From: Owenia fusiformis
Taxonomy: Eukaryota > Annelida > Polychaeta > Sabellida > Oweniidae
Length of the DNA stretch: 60,000 bases
Assembly: GCA_903813345.2 (NCBI GenBank)
Contig: CAIIXF020000010.1
Coordinates: forward strand, 6,317,169 to 6,377,168
Reading direction: 5' to 3'
The position numbers and the translations under genes were made by a program. The stretch's first letter is position 1, and every line of letters begins with the position of its first letter. Positions 46,697 through 56,942 of this stretch are shown piece after piece. Under the pieces are notes generated by a model. It made no database searches and was not told the origin of the DNA. It worked only from the letters and a program-made list of their open reading frames with translations.

Positions 46697-46960
46697 ACTG
46701 GCGGATCTGGGTGGGGGGGGGCGCCCACCCCTTGGGTGAGCTCAGAAAAAATTTTGGGCCAAAAAAGTGCGCCTTTTTGGTTATTACTGGGCCTTATAGG
46801 GCCTTATTTTTTAATTTGAGGCCAAATTTGAAGAAAATGGGCCTCAAAATTTGGGCTGATTTGGTAACTTATTTTGGGGGCCAAATTCAAACAGCCCTCA
46901 GATTATGTAGAAGCACAGTATTCAAAACATTTAGGATAAAGATATTAAGATAATTAGGGC
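46697..46960 (+). repeat. Dispersed repeat with ggcggatctgggtggggg start
   Basis: Starts actggcggatctgggt, then a G tract and cgcccacccc, then repeated gggcc/ggcctt words. A related end, ggatccgccact, occurs near 50600, and similar interior near 42430-42650. It looks like a degenerate dispersed DNA element family. The open frame through it is an artefact. Confidence 0.45.
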
Positions 46961-47362
46961 CTATAACATTTCATCTTTCTGATCTTATTTGATGAACACA
47001 GGATTACAATTTGCCAGTTGAGGCTAATTATTTGACATCTAGATTAATTCCTCAATTTAATGAAATCCCTACAATCAAAATAACTTTAATTTATTATATA
47101 CTTTGGAGTTTGACCTTGCCATTATAAATATTGCAGAAATAAAAAACTCATGATCTTCAAAATAAAATAAATCAAGATAATTTAAAGTCCAGACCAATAA
47201 TCATGGACACCCAGATAAGTACATGTCAGATAACTGTTAGTGTTTTGGTAACAGTTTAAATATACATGTAGCTAGTCTATGGGTATTGTTTATCATGTTT
47301 ATCACATCAAGAACAATAGCTCAATCTTAAGGAGCAATGTCAAACACGTCTACAATTCAACG

Positions 47363-49267
47363 TCAATGCATCTCTATAAACTCTTCTAACTCAATGGGAA
47401 TCTGCCCCACATATGATATCTCTTTCTTTTTGACAACCTGTGCTGTGAGGCATTTCAGCGTAAAACTTGTTGATGTTTTGATGATGATTTCAGACACACC
47501 AGTTAGGCTAACGTCTATTGCTGTTTTCCTTAGATTGTTTGTCATATCAACGTGCGCTCCATATTCAATGAGCGACATTATTGCTGCATGAAGTGTGTGA
47601 AAGTCGCTGATTGGTTTATCATATCTAACGATGGTGTGCAGAGGTGTGTCCCCATCTGTATTGACTGCATTCACATCAGCACCACATTCACAAAACATTC
47701 TAGTCATTATATGGTTGGGAAATTTCACGACATCACTAATATGGAATCCATCAATGTGGGTGTTCTGATCACACACCAGGTGGAGCAAGGTGTTTCCTGT
47801 TTCTGGTTGACGGATGTTCATTTTCATCAACTTGTACGCAAATGGGTAGAACACGTCATCTATTTCTTCCTCACTAATTTTAATCTTGCTTGCGATGATA
47901 AGTAGATATATCATTGATGTGATATTGCAGTCGTAGTACATCTCCTGGATCTTAATCTCATCCTTATTGCCCTTTTTCATCTTGCGCTGGTTCAGCTGGA
48001 ATTCCTTCATCCCCGCCTCTAGTACCATCATCATATGGGTGAAGTCAACACCATGACCAGTGTAATGCATCTGTGCAAACAGTTGGGCGAATCTTAGTAA
48101 GTCCTTATTCACAGTGCGACCATAATGGCTGCGCAGTTTAAGTGCATATAGCCACATCAAAACACAATCGTCAAACTCTCCTCTATCTGCATGAACTGCC
48201 CCTCTGTATACAATAAGATGGGGTAGGTCTGGGTAATTTTGCCCAAATACTCGTTCTCTTATGACTAGACCTTCAAGTTGTATTTTCTCTTCTTTGCCCT
48301 GTATCCTCTCCAATTCACTCATTCTAGTACATTCTATGTGGTTCTTATAAGCAGGATTTTTGCCTATTGGTTTCTTTGTATCTAATTTTGCTGCATTTTC
48401 CTCTCTTTTATTCATTGCCAATTTGAAGAAATCAAATGCTTTTTCAATGTTATAGTTTGCTTTATCGTTTGCATATGTGGCACCAATGAGCTCATATGCT
48501 GTTATTTTTGCAAGCAATGAGCATTCTTTACGGTTAGTGAACCAATCAACAATATCAGCTTTTCCAGACTCAGCAGCAGCCATTAATGGCGTAACACCAT
48601 AGTCATTAGTAACATTCATGTCAGCCTTGTGTTTCATCAAGTCCTTAACAATTTCCAAGTGTCCCATTTCTGCAGCGAATAACAATGCATTTGCTCCACA
48701 ATGCGCTTTTAGATTGGGATCAGCTTTGTATTTTAGCAACTCCAATACACATTCCCTATGACCCTTGTAGCAAGAAATCATCAAGCATGTATTTTTGTAG
48801 TTATTCGTGATCGTCAAATCTGCTTTTTTCTTCAACAAGTACTGAACAATTTTCACCCTGCCATCAAAGCATGCAGCCCTCAATGGGGTCGAATTAGATG
48901 CGGTCTTATGGTTGACATCGGCCCCATTCTCAACCAGAAGTTTCACTATTTCTAAATGTCCAGCGCCCGAAGCGCACCATAAAGATGTTGCTCCCTCTAT
49001 TGAATAGCCATCAAACTTTACACAGCCGACTTGGTCGATGTTAATTTTGACTAGAGAGTTTTTGATCAGAGTCTTGACAATTTTCTCATTGCCATTTTTA
49101 CTTGCAATTATCAACGGTGTAACATTTTGTCCTTCACTATCCTCACTCAAACTGTTCAATGATTTTTCAATTTCTATGGGAGGCATTTGTTTCAGTATTT
49201 TCGTCAAGTCCATGTCATTTCCTTCACTAGCTGCTTTATGCAGACTACTGCCTGCTAACCTTAGCAT
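47363..49267 (-). CDS. FEM1B: FEM1 family ankyrin-repeat CUL2 substrate receptor (FEM1B-like), intronless
   Basis: One uninterrupted 634-codon frame. N-terminal ankyrin repeats (about residues 8-250) include FDGYSIEGATSLWCASGAGH, VNHKTASNSTPLRAACFDG and ADPNLKAHCGANALLFAAE. The cysteine in KAHCGA (residue 190) matches the zinc/degron-site cysteine of human FEM1B. A central helical region (YRGAVHADRGEFDDCVLMWL, KDLLRFAQLFAQM) and a C-terminal ankyrin pair (GDTPLHTIVRYDKPISDFHT, TDMTNN-like HVDMTNNLRKTAID) precede a VHL-box-like end, FTLKCLTAQVV and IPIELEEFIEMH. FEM1 proteins present C-degron substrates to CUL2-RBX1 ubiquitin ligase. Overall it fits FEM1B better than FEM1A or FEM1C. There is no intron, although vertebrate FEM1B has one. 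Possible AATAAA at 47090-47095 (minus). Head-to-head with CLN6. Confidence 0.95.
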   Translation of the reverse strand: MLRLAGSSLHKAASEGNDMDLTKILKQMPPIEIEKSLNSLSEDSEGQNVTPLIIASKNGNEKIVKTLIKNSLVKINIDQVGCVKFDGYSIEGATSLWCASGAGHLEIVKLLVENGADVNHKTASNSTPLRAACFDGRVKIVQYLLKKKADLTITNNYKNTCLMISCYKGHRECVLELLKYKADPNLKAHCGANALLFAAEMGHLEIVKDLMKHKADMNVTNDYGVTPLMAAAESGKADIVDWFTNRKECSLLAKITAYELIGATYANDKANYNIEKAFDFFKLAMNKREENAAKLDTKKPIGKNPAYKNHIECTRMSELERIQGKEEKIQLEGLVIRERVFGQNYPDLPHLIVYRGAVHADRGEFDDCVLMWLYALKLRSHYGRTVNKDLLRFAQLFAQMHYTGHGVDFTHMMMVLEAGMKEFQLNQRKMKKGNKDEIKIQEMYYDCNITSMIYLLIIASKIKISEEEIDDVFYPFAYKLMKMNIRQPETGNTLLHLVCDQNTHIDGFHISDVVKFPNHIMTRMFCECGADVNAVNTDGDTPLHTIVRYDKPISDFHTLHAAIMSLIEYGAHVDMTNNLRKTAIDVSLTGVSEIIIKTSTSFTLKCLTAQVVKKKEISYVGQIPIELEEFIEMH

Positions 49268-49441
49268 CTTTAGACGTTTGTTTCACCGTCTTTGTGCAAT
49301 CAATATGCTCGTTATTACCGAAAATACTTCAAATATTCAAAATATTGACTTTCGTTTCGGGGAAACCCCTTGAGTTTTACCAGGGTATAACTCTACTGCG
49401 CATGCGTAATTATGGGGAATCCCCGTTGAAATGTAAACAAC
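49268..49441. promoter_or_regulatory. Bidirectional promoter of the FEM1B-like gene and CLN6
   Basis: Only 174 bases separate the two divergent ATGs. The interval contains tgcgcatgcg (49397-49406), a near-perfect NRF1 site typical of bidirectional housekeeping promoters. It also has two G/C palindromes, GGGGAAACCCC (49359-49369) and GGGGAATCCCC (49414-49424); the second fits a Rel/NF-kB p50-type site. Function is inferred from motif only. Confidence 0.7.
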
Positions 49442-52400
49442 ATGAATATTTCAGAATCGTTGATACAGGTACGTGTAAAGATAAAATGATAGAATATCAA
49501 TCATTAACGTTATTGTCTGATATGAACAATGTTACCATCATGTTGATAAGTTTATGAACTACCTTAGAACAACGGATTAATTTAAACAATGGTTTCACAG
49601 AGTGGTAGACTCAAGGGAAAGAATAGGGTAGATTCCTCAGTCAGTGATGGAATTCAAAGGTATACTAATGAATAAGGGGGGGGGGGTTGTAAATTTATCA
49701 CACTTATCAATGTGTGAGTCTCAGTCAGTATGGTAATGCAGTTGGAGCAACTTTGGGGCAAGGCCAAATCATGAAGAAAGTATAGATCAAATCATAACTG
49801 CATACTGACTCTGAGTGCAATGTGCAGTTGGTATTCATATAATCTCAGATTGGTTCAGGTTGAAGATATATGGCACAAAGATGTTGCAATGAGGTGGAAT
49901 GATGGTGAATGTAAATTTATTATGGAACCATGCCCATGATGGAACCGATAAAAACAGGGTCCAAGCCTCTTACATGGCCTCCTGGGGCTAGCCTTACCAA
50001 TTCCAATGAGTGGTATAGTGTCGTGAAATTTAATGTCATCAACTTTTTATGATCTTTAGTGTGCAGGATGATAAAGGAAGCTCCAGAACACCTGGCCAGT
50101 TCCATACAGACATATGGGTGACGCTTGCTATACAAAACTGGATTTTAGATTTTGGACGACCATTTGCTATGGTAAGACATACAGTGTATTTAATTGTCAA
50201 AATTAGCAAACATTAATGGCAGAATTGGCAAGCTTTGCAGAACTTTCAAAAAATATATTCTTTCAAGCTCTATATTCAATCTTTCCTAGGTAAAATCTAT
50301 GTCCATCTCTGTACGTTCCAGCTTTTTGTACCGCTTGAGTGGTTTCCACTGAACATGCCAAGTGTTGGAGACTATTTTCACATGGCCTACAATGTTATAA
50401 CACCATTCTGCTTGCTAAAGGTAATTATGACTTTATGTGGGATCTATCAGGTAATTTTAAATTGCATTAAATCTTATGTTGTGTGTAGTCTGATAGTCTA
50501 GGGGGGACCCAGGTTATTAGTTTTTGGGCCAATTTATCAAAAATGGGTGGACATTTTTTCCAGACTCAAAATTTGAGCCCCTTGTTAATTTCTGGATCCG
50601 CCACTTATGACAGGCTGGTTACTCTTGTTCTGTAACTTAATTATTTCAAATAAAGATACCTAAGAGGCTTTGACTGACTTCAGTTTATTCCAATATAGCT
50701 TTCCCTCCATGTGGGCACAGTATGACGTAATTCAAATTCCAGCCCAAATACAATTGCGTGACTCTAATCCATACTTTGCTTACCAATACGTAATATGATT
50801 TTCAATCACTGATATGAAAACTTCAGCCTGGAACTTCATACCAGCTTGGAAATGAAAAATGAGTAATCCAAATTGTTGTCAATAAGACACCCTTGGCAGA
50901 TGACAAACCTCAGAAAGTCCAATCAGAAGTTTACAGTTTACTCAGTCTCATTTTAGCTTCTGGAGAGAAGTTCTAAGAAAATGTCATCCACATGGTCATA
51001 CTTGGCCGTGATCTTGTTTGTAATGGGTGCCAGCATACACCTAGTTGGGGATTCAGTGAACCATAGACTCATTCACAGTGGTTACCAGCTCCATCTATCT
51101 GTCAGAGACAATCCAATAATGCAGAATTTAAAGCCCAAATCACTGGTAAGTTAACTTGCAGTTTATCCCTGTATATCACATCCAAGATTGTCATTGTCGT
51201 ATTTGGTTCAATACCTTCTTACTGATCACTTATTCTCAAATTTATTAGTGATTTGATTTTTTAGATTTATTGATTATTCCACAATGTGTTGATTGTTCCA
51301 GATTTTGTAAAATATGTGAGTTTGTGCCAGATGCATTATTTCATATTGCTCAACATTGTGATGGTTGTGCCAGCTTTTGTTGATTGTGTTACATGTTGGT
51401 TGTGCCAGGTTTTGTGGATTGTATTTTTTTATTTTTTATTTGCAAATTAAACATATATACAATATATTAAAGTCGGGCATCTCTCCGAAACGCAATCTTA
51501 GGTTGTTCCCGGGGTCCCTGGTAATATTTTGTGCTTTAATGAGAAAATGTATAATAATGAACAAATGGAGCAAATACTGTGAAGAAATACTCACGATAAA
51601 GATGTTATTTTGACGATTGTTCATTCAATTGTGGATTGTATGATATTAAACTGGTTGTACCAGTGTTTCAATCTTGCAGATTATGATGGTTGTACCAAAT
51701 AATATGGATAATGTGACAAATTGTGAAAAAAATGTCTTTTAGAAAGACCAATGCAAGGATTAAATTCCTCGTGTATTGTTACAATTTACTACCTAATATA
51801 ACTAATGAAGTGCTTTCTAAAAACCAGAAGACAAAATACAGATTTTGTTGTTTTAGATAGATTCCTTTGAACTTCTGTACTTCTATGATGAACACCTAGG
51901 ACATTTGATGTGGTGAGTTTAACATAATTTTTATATCAATAACTCCATAGATTAACGTCTAAGTTATTATTACTATTTAAAAATGATTTATATACATAGT
52001 ACATATATCTATATGAAAGAACTACTTGTATTTAATGAAGCTTGTACTTGAATTGTATTAAATTATTACTTGAATAAAAAAAAAAAAATAGATTAACGTC
52101 TAAGTTACCTATTAGGATGGGACAGATAGTAAATTTTAATATTTGGTTGATGTTTTGAACACATTGATCCATCCAAGTATTTCACTGGCCTCCATGGTAC
52201 ATGCATTTTGTTCAACTTTGCCAGAATTGTTGGTGAAAATGGAATATTATTCATCAATCCATAAGGCTCTATAGGTGGGGAATTGAATAAGTGAAACCAT
52301 TAATTAAAAGAAATATTTTTTCAAAATTTGGACTTTAACAAGCGTTCTTCCATCTTATTTCCAGGTATATTCCCTTCTTTGGTGCCTTGTTCCTGTATTT

Positions 52401-53003
52401 CATGGGGTGTTTTGTCCCCAAGAAGTCTGCACAAGATACCAAACTCAATGCAGCCCAATGGGTTCTGGTGTACATCAGTGCCCTCTATTATTGGTAAGTT
52501 TTGGAAAAAACGATGTATGCCTTTTGGATTTTAAGCATGCGAGCTTCTGCAATCGATCACTTGCCCGTCTGTCTGGCCATATTCATTTTAATTTTAAAGA
52601 TATTTTACACAAGCTTTTAGGAGTGCAATTTTAGATTATATATAGTCAATTTTGGGTCATTTATAGTTAATTTTGTTACTGAAATTTTATTAGAGCCAAT
52701 AAAAGGTGTTTTTCTTCCACATGGTCTTTCAGGTACTTAGTAACAGAGGGGCAGATATTTGAAGTATTCCTGCTGACATATGTTGCTATGGTGATATACA
52801 GAGCCACCTATCAGTCAACCACAAGTATATTGGATGTAAATGGACAATTCCTTATAGCTACATTTTCAATGACTCTGGGCCTTGTGATTGGCTGGGTGGC
52901 CTGGCTTTGGAAGGACCCCATATTGAGAGAGAAGTACCCTGGTATTATATATGTTCCTGAGCCTTGGGCCTATTACACTTTATATGTGAAGGACAAAATG
53001 TAA
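49442..53003 (+). CDS. CLN6: CLN6 endoplasmic reticulum membrane protein, seven exons
   Basis: Exons 49442-49468, 50067-50171, 50322-50420, 50957-51145, 51857-51912, 52365-52493, 52733-53003. GT-AG junctions and phases close to 291 residues (human 311). Diagnostic matches: [89 protein letters not shown], and the end [19 protein letters not shown]. It is a multi-pass ER membrane protein. In mammals it works with CLN8 to load newly made lysosomal enzymes for export from the ER, and its loss causes neuronal ceroid lipofuscinosis. The N-terminus is shorter than in human. Introns carry two retroposon insertions with target duplications. Confidence 0.96.
50495..50610. repeat. Dispersed repeat fragment ending ggatccgccact
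   Basis: gtctaggggggacccaggtt at the left and ttctggatccgccactt at the right bracket G-rich sequence with tttgggcc words. It is related to the repeat at 46697. It lies in CLN6 intron 3. Confidence 0.4.
51425..51630 (-). mobile_element. Short retroposon in CLN6 intron 4, perfect 11 bp TSD
   Basis: Flanked by gtggattgtat at 51414-51424 and 51631-51641. On the minus strand the insert ends in an A-rich tail (aaataaaaaataaaaaaata). The insert carries one minus-strand frame with [17 protein letters not shown], probably the tail of a LINE ORF or a SINE derived from it. The perfect duplication suggests a recent insertion. Confidence 0.75.
51967..52087 (+). mobile_element. 5'-truncated retroposon in CLN6 intron 5, perfect 20 bp TSD
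   Basis: atagattaacgtctaagtta occurs at 51947-51966 and again at 52088-52107. The ~120 bp insert ends with cttgaat and a run of about 13 A. Target-primed insertion of a very short LINE or SINE 3' end is the natural explanation. Confidence 0.8.
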
Positions 53004-54469
53004 ACCATCAGAGGCAAACCATAGATTTTGGGTAAAAAACAGCATTAATACCAATTCATTTTTTACTTCCCCAGAGCACAAATCTTTTTAGGGGGGGGGG
53101 TCTTCTCTTAAGAAGTCTGATTGCATTATTTGGGCATGTAAACAGGGCAATGAAACACAGACAATTTGAATCGATTAGCATGCACAATTTTTATTAAACC
53201 ATCATTATAATTAAATTACTCATTTGTGCTTTCGGTGAGCTACTGTATGACTTAATCCTAGTTATGCTAAAATTGTGCATGATGTTTCTCAATCAAATTG
53301 GCTAAAAATTCACTAAAAATTATATAGAATTCACTATTAAATATACTCTATTTTCTTTTTTTATAATACATGTACATCTTTATGTATGTAAGTAGCTTAT
53401 ATAAACTCAAAACACATTTCCTCATGTGATGAATAAAAGAATGGTAAAATAAATTAATAACAAGTTGAAATGAAAATGTAGTGTTCTGGAAGTGTAACTA
53501 GTTTCCATTTGGCAATGTTCCAATTGGTGATTTAGAATTTTTCTCATCAATCAACAATTGAGAGCCTTGTCAATAAAATTCTCATTAAAAAAATATTTTT
53601 GTACAATGTAATTTACATTCATATTTTTCATGCATCAAATATTGTGATTCCAAAGTACTCTTATAAAATATGTCTAATACTGAAGTCATAGTCTAAAAGA
53701 CTGATACAACAAATGAGAGATCATTCATGAAGAAAGTCTGTATTTGGGCAGTAAATTTTAAGACAGATGACACAATGCATCAAATCAAAGTCTAAAATGG
53801 CAAATTCACCAAATGAAACAGCACCAAAGTAGCCTGGTTACAGTTGTACATGTTTACTTCAGGAGTAAAATGCTTGAAGGGAATTATAATGGCACTTCAA
53901 ACTATAGCTGCCATATTGCAACTGATACAGAAGCAGTATAAAGTAGTTCCTATTCCTAGTAAAGTAGTTCCTATTACAATATATATTATGACATTGTGCC
54001 AAGTTCTTATAAATAAAGGTGCAACAATGACTAAAGACAAGTTGAAATTTCGAAAAAGTTGTTATGATTTTTATGTCACCACAAGTGGTGACATATTGTT
54101 ATGTTACAGTCACCAACTTTTTTGTGGATGGTGTTATTGAGTTCAGAAGTTGGCATTTGGCATCTGAATCAAATGGCAGGTAGTGACATTTTGCATCTTA
54201 ATGCCTTAAAAAGGTTCAACATTTCTGATTTTATTTCAGAACAATCCTTTGAATTTTAGGGTTGTCTGGCAAGAACATCCCCTTTTGATTCTAATAATAA
54301 AAGGACAACAAAGGACAAGGGATATGGTGAATAATTTGACAGCCAAATCTTTGACCAGGAGTACTTTCTTTCAATGAATACAACATCTCTTATCAAATTA
54401 ATGTCCAAGGCGAAGTAAAGTCCCAATGATGATCAAGGCACATGATATGAACGAGATCACACCATCGAA

Positions 54470-54900
54470 AAACCTTCAAAATGGCCGCCAGAAAACAAGA
54501 TGACAACCCAAAAGTTAATCAGCTTTAGAACTTGATATCCTCTATCATGTGTGCAAATTTGGAGAAAATCCGATGAAGATGAGCAGTGTTTATGAAAAGT
54601 GGTTTCCGATGAGTGGTTTTCCTTAAATCGTGATGACAAGATTTATAGAAAAACCTTCAAAATGGCCACCAGAAAATAAGATGGCCACACAAAAGTTAAT
54701 CAGAACTTGATATCCTCTATCATGTGTGTGAATTTGGAGAAAATCTGATGAGCAGTTTTTCTGAAATGTCAATGACGAGATTTATCGAAAAACCTTCAAA
54801 ATGGCCACAAGAAAACAAGATGGCCACCCAAAAGTTAATCAGCTCTAGAACTTGATATCCTCTATGCGAATTTGGATAAAATCCAATGAGCATTTTTCCA
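54470..54900. repeat. Tandem monomers with aaaatggccaccagaaaac
   Basis: Three or more ~140-180 bp units, each with ccttcaaaatggccaccaga, then cccaaaagttaatcagctct and acttgatatcctctat. Copy 2 of the 3.8 kb unit has two such monomers at 58275-58510. Related to the ggccgcca repeats near 9200 and 31550. Confidence 0.7.
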
Positions 54901-55985
54901 GAAACCAAGACAATAACGTGCAAAATCTCACCACCTGCCAAGGGAAATATTGGTTTGCTTTGATAAAGACTGCTTCCAATATTTTACATTCTCTAGTCGT
55001 CATTGCCACTTTAAATGAGTAATAGAACATCTGGTTTAATATGTAACATTCAAAAGCACATTAAAGAAAGTATATAGCTTACACATTGCACAAGCATATG
55101 TTACCAAAAAATAATAGTTTTTCGACTCAAACATGCAAATAAATGATGCAGATATATCCAGTAAAACACCAGGATTTATTACGTAAGCGTTACGTTTATA
55201 AGAGGAGGGAAACCCCAGAGCTTAGACATGACTAATAATTACCACTCTTGTTTACCACCTTTGTTTGTCAGAATTTCCACCATCTAGTTTCAGAATACCA
55301 CACCTCGATGTGATGCTTTGATCGATGTAAACATATTCCTTACATCTTTCTCCATCTTGACGTGAAAATAACAAGTTTGGTAAACAAACTAGAAATTAAC
55401 ATAATATTATTAGAAGTGTTCAAAAAATATTTTGAATTAGAAAATCTGTTTATGTAACTCCTTGTCAATTTGACCAATCGGGGACGATGGGTCATCTCTT
55501 AATCAACTTTCTATTTAGATATGTCTTCTCTGAACCTTGGGGTATTCCCTCCTCTAATGGCTTACCATAAAGCCTAATACATCATCTGAATATCATCTGA
55601 ACAATCAAGATATTTCAAAATGATAAATAATAAAACTGTACATGAAGTTTTAATGAGAATGTGGATGTAACATGACTATAATGAAGAATACACATTATTG
55701 TGAACAGTGAACACATTATTAATATAATGTAAAAAATCATGTCGAATGGAACCATACAAAAAATGCACCAACTGCGAACACTTAACATTTTAAATACATG
55801 TGACAAAATAACAAGCCACATAAACTGAGGTTCTGAAAAAATAAAAGCTTTTAACTTACAAATGCATTACTTAAATGCTCTCACATCTGTTATATTTCTA
55901 ATGCTCAGGTTCATTAATGGAGACTCCATACATCTCTACATGGCAATCCTAAAGGATCCGTACTTAGATTTTATCTCAAATCATA

Positions 55986-56402
55986 CAGGGTGTCCCAAAA
56001 AGTGTACCCGGGATAAAACATTAAATAACTGTGTTCAAATAAAAATTGTACAAATAACAAATATAGAATAAATCTGAGAGTGATGAAGGAATATTCTTGA
56101 GATGGTCATCTGACAGACAATTCCGTTATCATATATAATCTAATTCATCAGGTAACTCTTTAGTTTTAGAGAAAAGCTTAGCACTCTCACCCATCAATGT
56201 TTAGATTTGTATTCAGCTCTGAAAGATGTCACTTAGGGTATGTCATCTAAGATGTCAAAATTCTCAGTACTAATTTACAAATTTCTGTGAATTTCAACTG
56301 CTAATTTAAAAAAAGAATTAACTTTAACCGGTAAAAGGTTCAGCTTTTTTCTGAGGAAAAAGTTATTCCCTTTTTATTTGGGTACATTTTTTGGGACACC
56401 CG
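55986..56402. mobile_element. Tc1/mariner-type MITE with cagggtgtcccaaaaa ends
   Basis: cagggtgtcccaaaaagtgt at the left and tacattttttgggacaccc at the right are inverted ends, with TA at the left flank. The 417 bp interior has no transposase. The same left end appears again at 59697 in the second tandem copy, so the insertion predates the duplication. Confidence 0.7.
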
Positions 56403-56659
56403 CTAATTTTAAGTTTGACCCTCTTCACCAACAAAACATTATTAAACACTCATTGATTTTTCACATAAGTTGCTTTCTTTAAAATATTGCATGCCAATAA
56501 AATGTAATTGATTTTGCACACACCCCAAAGACCCAAAGGTAATAAAGTATATTAGGTGTTTATCAATGTATTGACCCTTATCTGTAACCAGCCATGTTTC
56601 CTTGGGGGTAACATATGGCTGTACCAATTACATTACATAACACTTGTCATATGGGACAT

Positions 56660-56939
56660 TTAGACACTTTGTCCATTATTTATCGTATGCTTCAGTTTTT
56701 TAACTGTTATCTGATCTAATTTACATAGATCAAAGTCAAATGTAGCATCACTGATAGCATACTTTCCAGATTCTTCTATAACATCTACAATTTGTTGTAG
56801 TATTGAGTTATCATGAATCATCATTTATTTCTTTTGAAGGTCTAGAAGCTCAATCAGCTCATCGTCTAGTGGTGGCCTGGTGTTTTCATATTGAGCACCA
56901 TTTGTTTTTGGAACATTGTCATTTTCAATTTCACTTTGA
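56660..56939 (-). pseudogene. ENL/AF9 (MLLT1/MLLT3) C-terminal AHD exon with in-frame stop
   Basis: After an acceptor-like catgacag, the minus strand reads QSEIENDNVPKTNGA, PPLDDELIELLDLQKK, then TAA (56825-56827), then, still in frame, IHDNSILQQIVDVIEES, TFDFDLCKLDQITVKKL and a final stop at 56660-56662. This is clearly the ANC1-homology domain of the ENL/AF9 family, which binds DOT1L, AF4 and BRD4-type partners in the super elongation complex. One nonsense codon falls in the middle of the domain. Either this is a dead duplicate exon, with the functional terminal exon beyond the right edge, or the stop is a sequence error or polymorphism. Upstream exons would lie beyond the window. Confidence 0.8.
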
Positions 56940-56942
56940 CTG

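Larger units (their letters stand above)
40626..47089. other. Intergenic region between convergent NUDT17 and the FEM1B-like gene
   Basis: No supported exon. Recognisable contents are CpG-containing patches at about 41080-41220 (gctgcgcgcgcacgc) and 42100-42240. Related G/T-rich repeat fragments with ggcccc-type words lie at 42430-42650 and 46697-46960. There is a 56 bp tandem duplication (43155-43270), a short (AT)n at about 44862, a 24-base C tract (46062-46085) and a TA-flanked MITE at 46410. The rest is AT-rich and unassigned. Confidence 0.4.
53134..56942. repeat. ~3.8 kb tandem duplication, copy 1
   Basis: From catgtaaacaggg at 53134 this copy runs parallel to the second copy starting at 56943. 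Shared landmarks: tttgaatcgattagcatgca, aaagtagttcctattcctag, ataacgtgcaaaatctcacc, agaggagggaaaccccagag and tcatacagggtgtcccaaaa. The offset falls from ~3802 at the start to ~3711 at the end through small indels, mostly in the aaaatggccaccag monomers (54470-54900). It includes the MITE 55986-56402 and ends with the MLLT-like exon. Short open frames inside are shared by both copies and look non-coding. Confidence 0.88.

Noticed and set aside
47337-49557. Plus-strand frames opposite the FEM1B-like gene
   Set aside because: Antisense shadows of a strongly conserved ankyrin protein.
49601-49659. Possible extra CLN6 exon reading [17 protein letters not shown]
   Set aside because: It has an acceptor and donor, but its 59 bases break the CLN6 frame, while exon 1 (MNISESLIQ) joins exon 2 in phase directly. 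It could be a rare alternative first exon, but I cannot support it.
53844-54140. 98-codon frame, with a similar one at 57681-57995
   Set aside because: Both are parallel parts of the tandem 3.8 kb repeat; the frame overlaps repeat sequence, differs between copies near the end, and has no recognisable domain.
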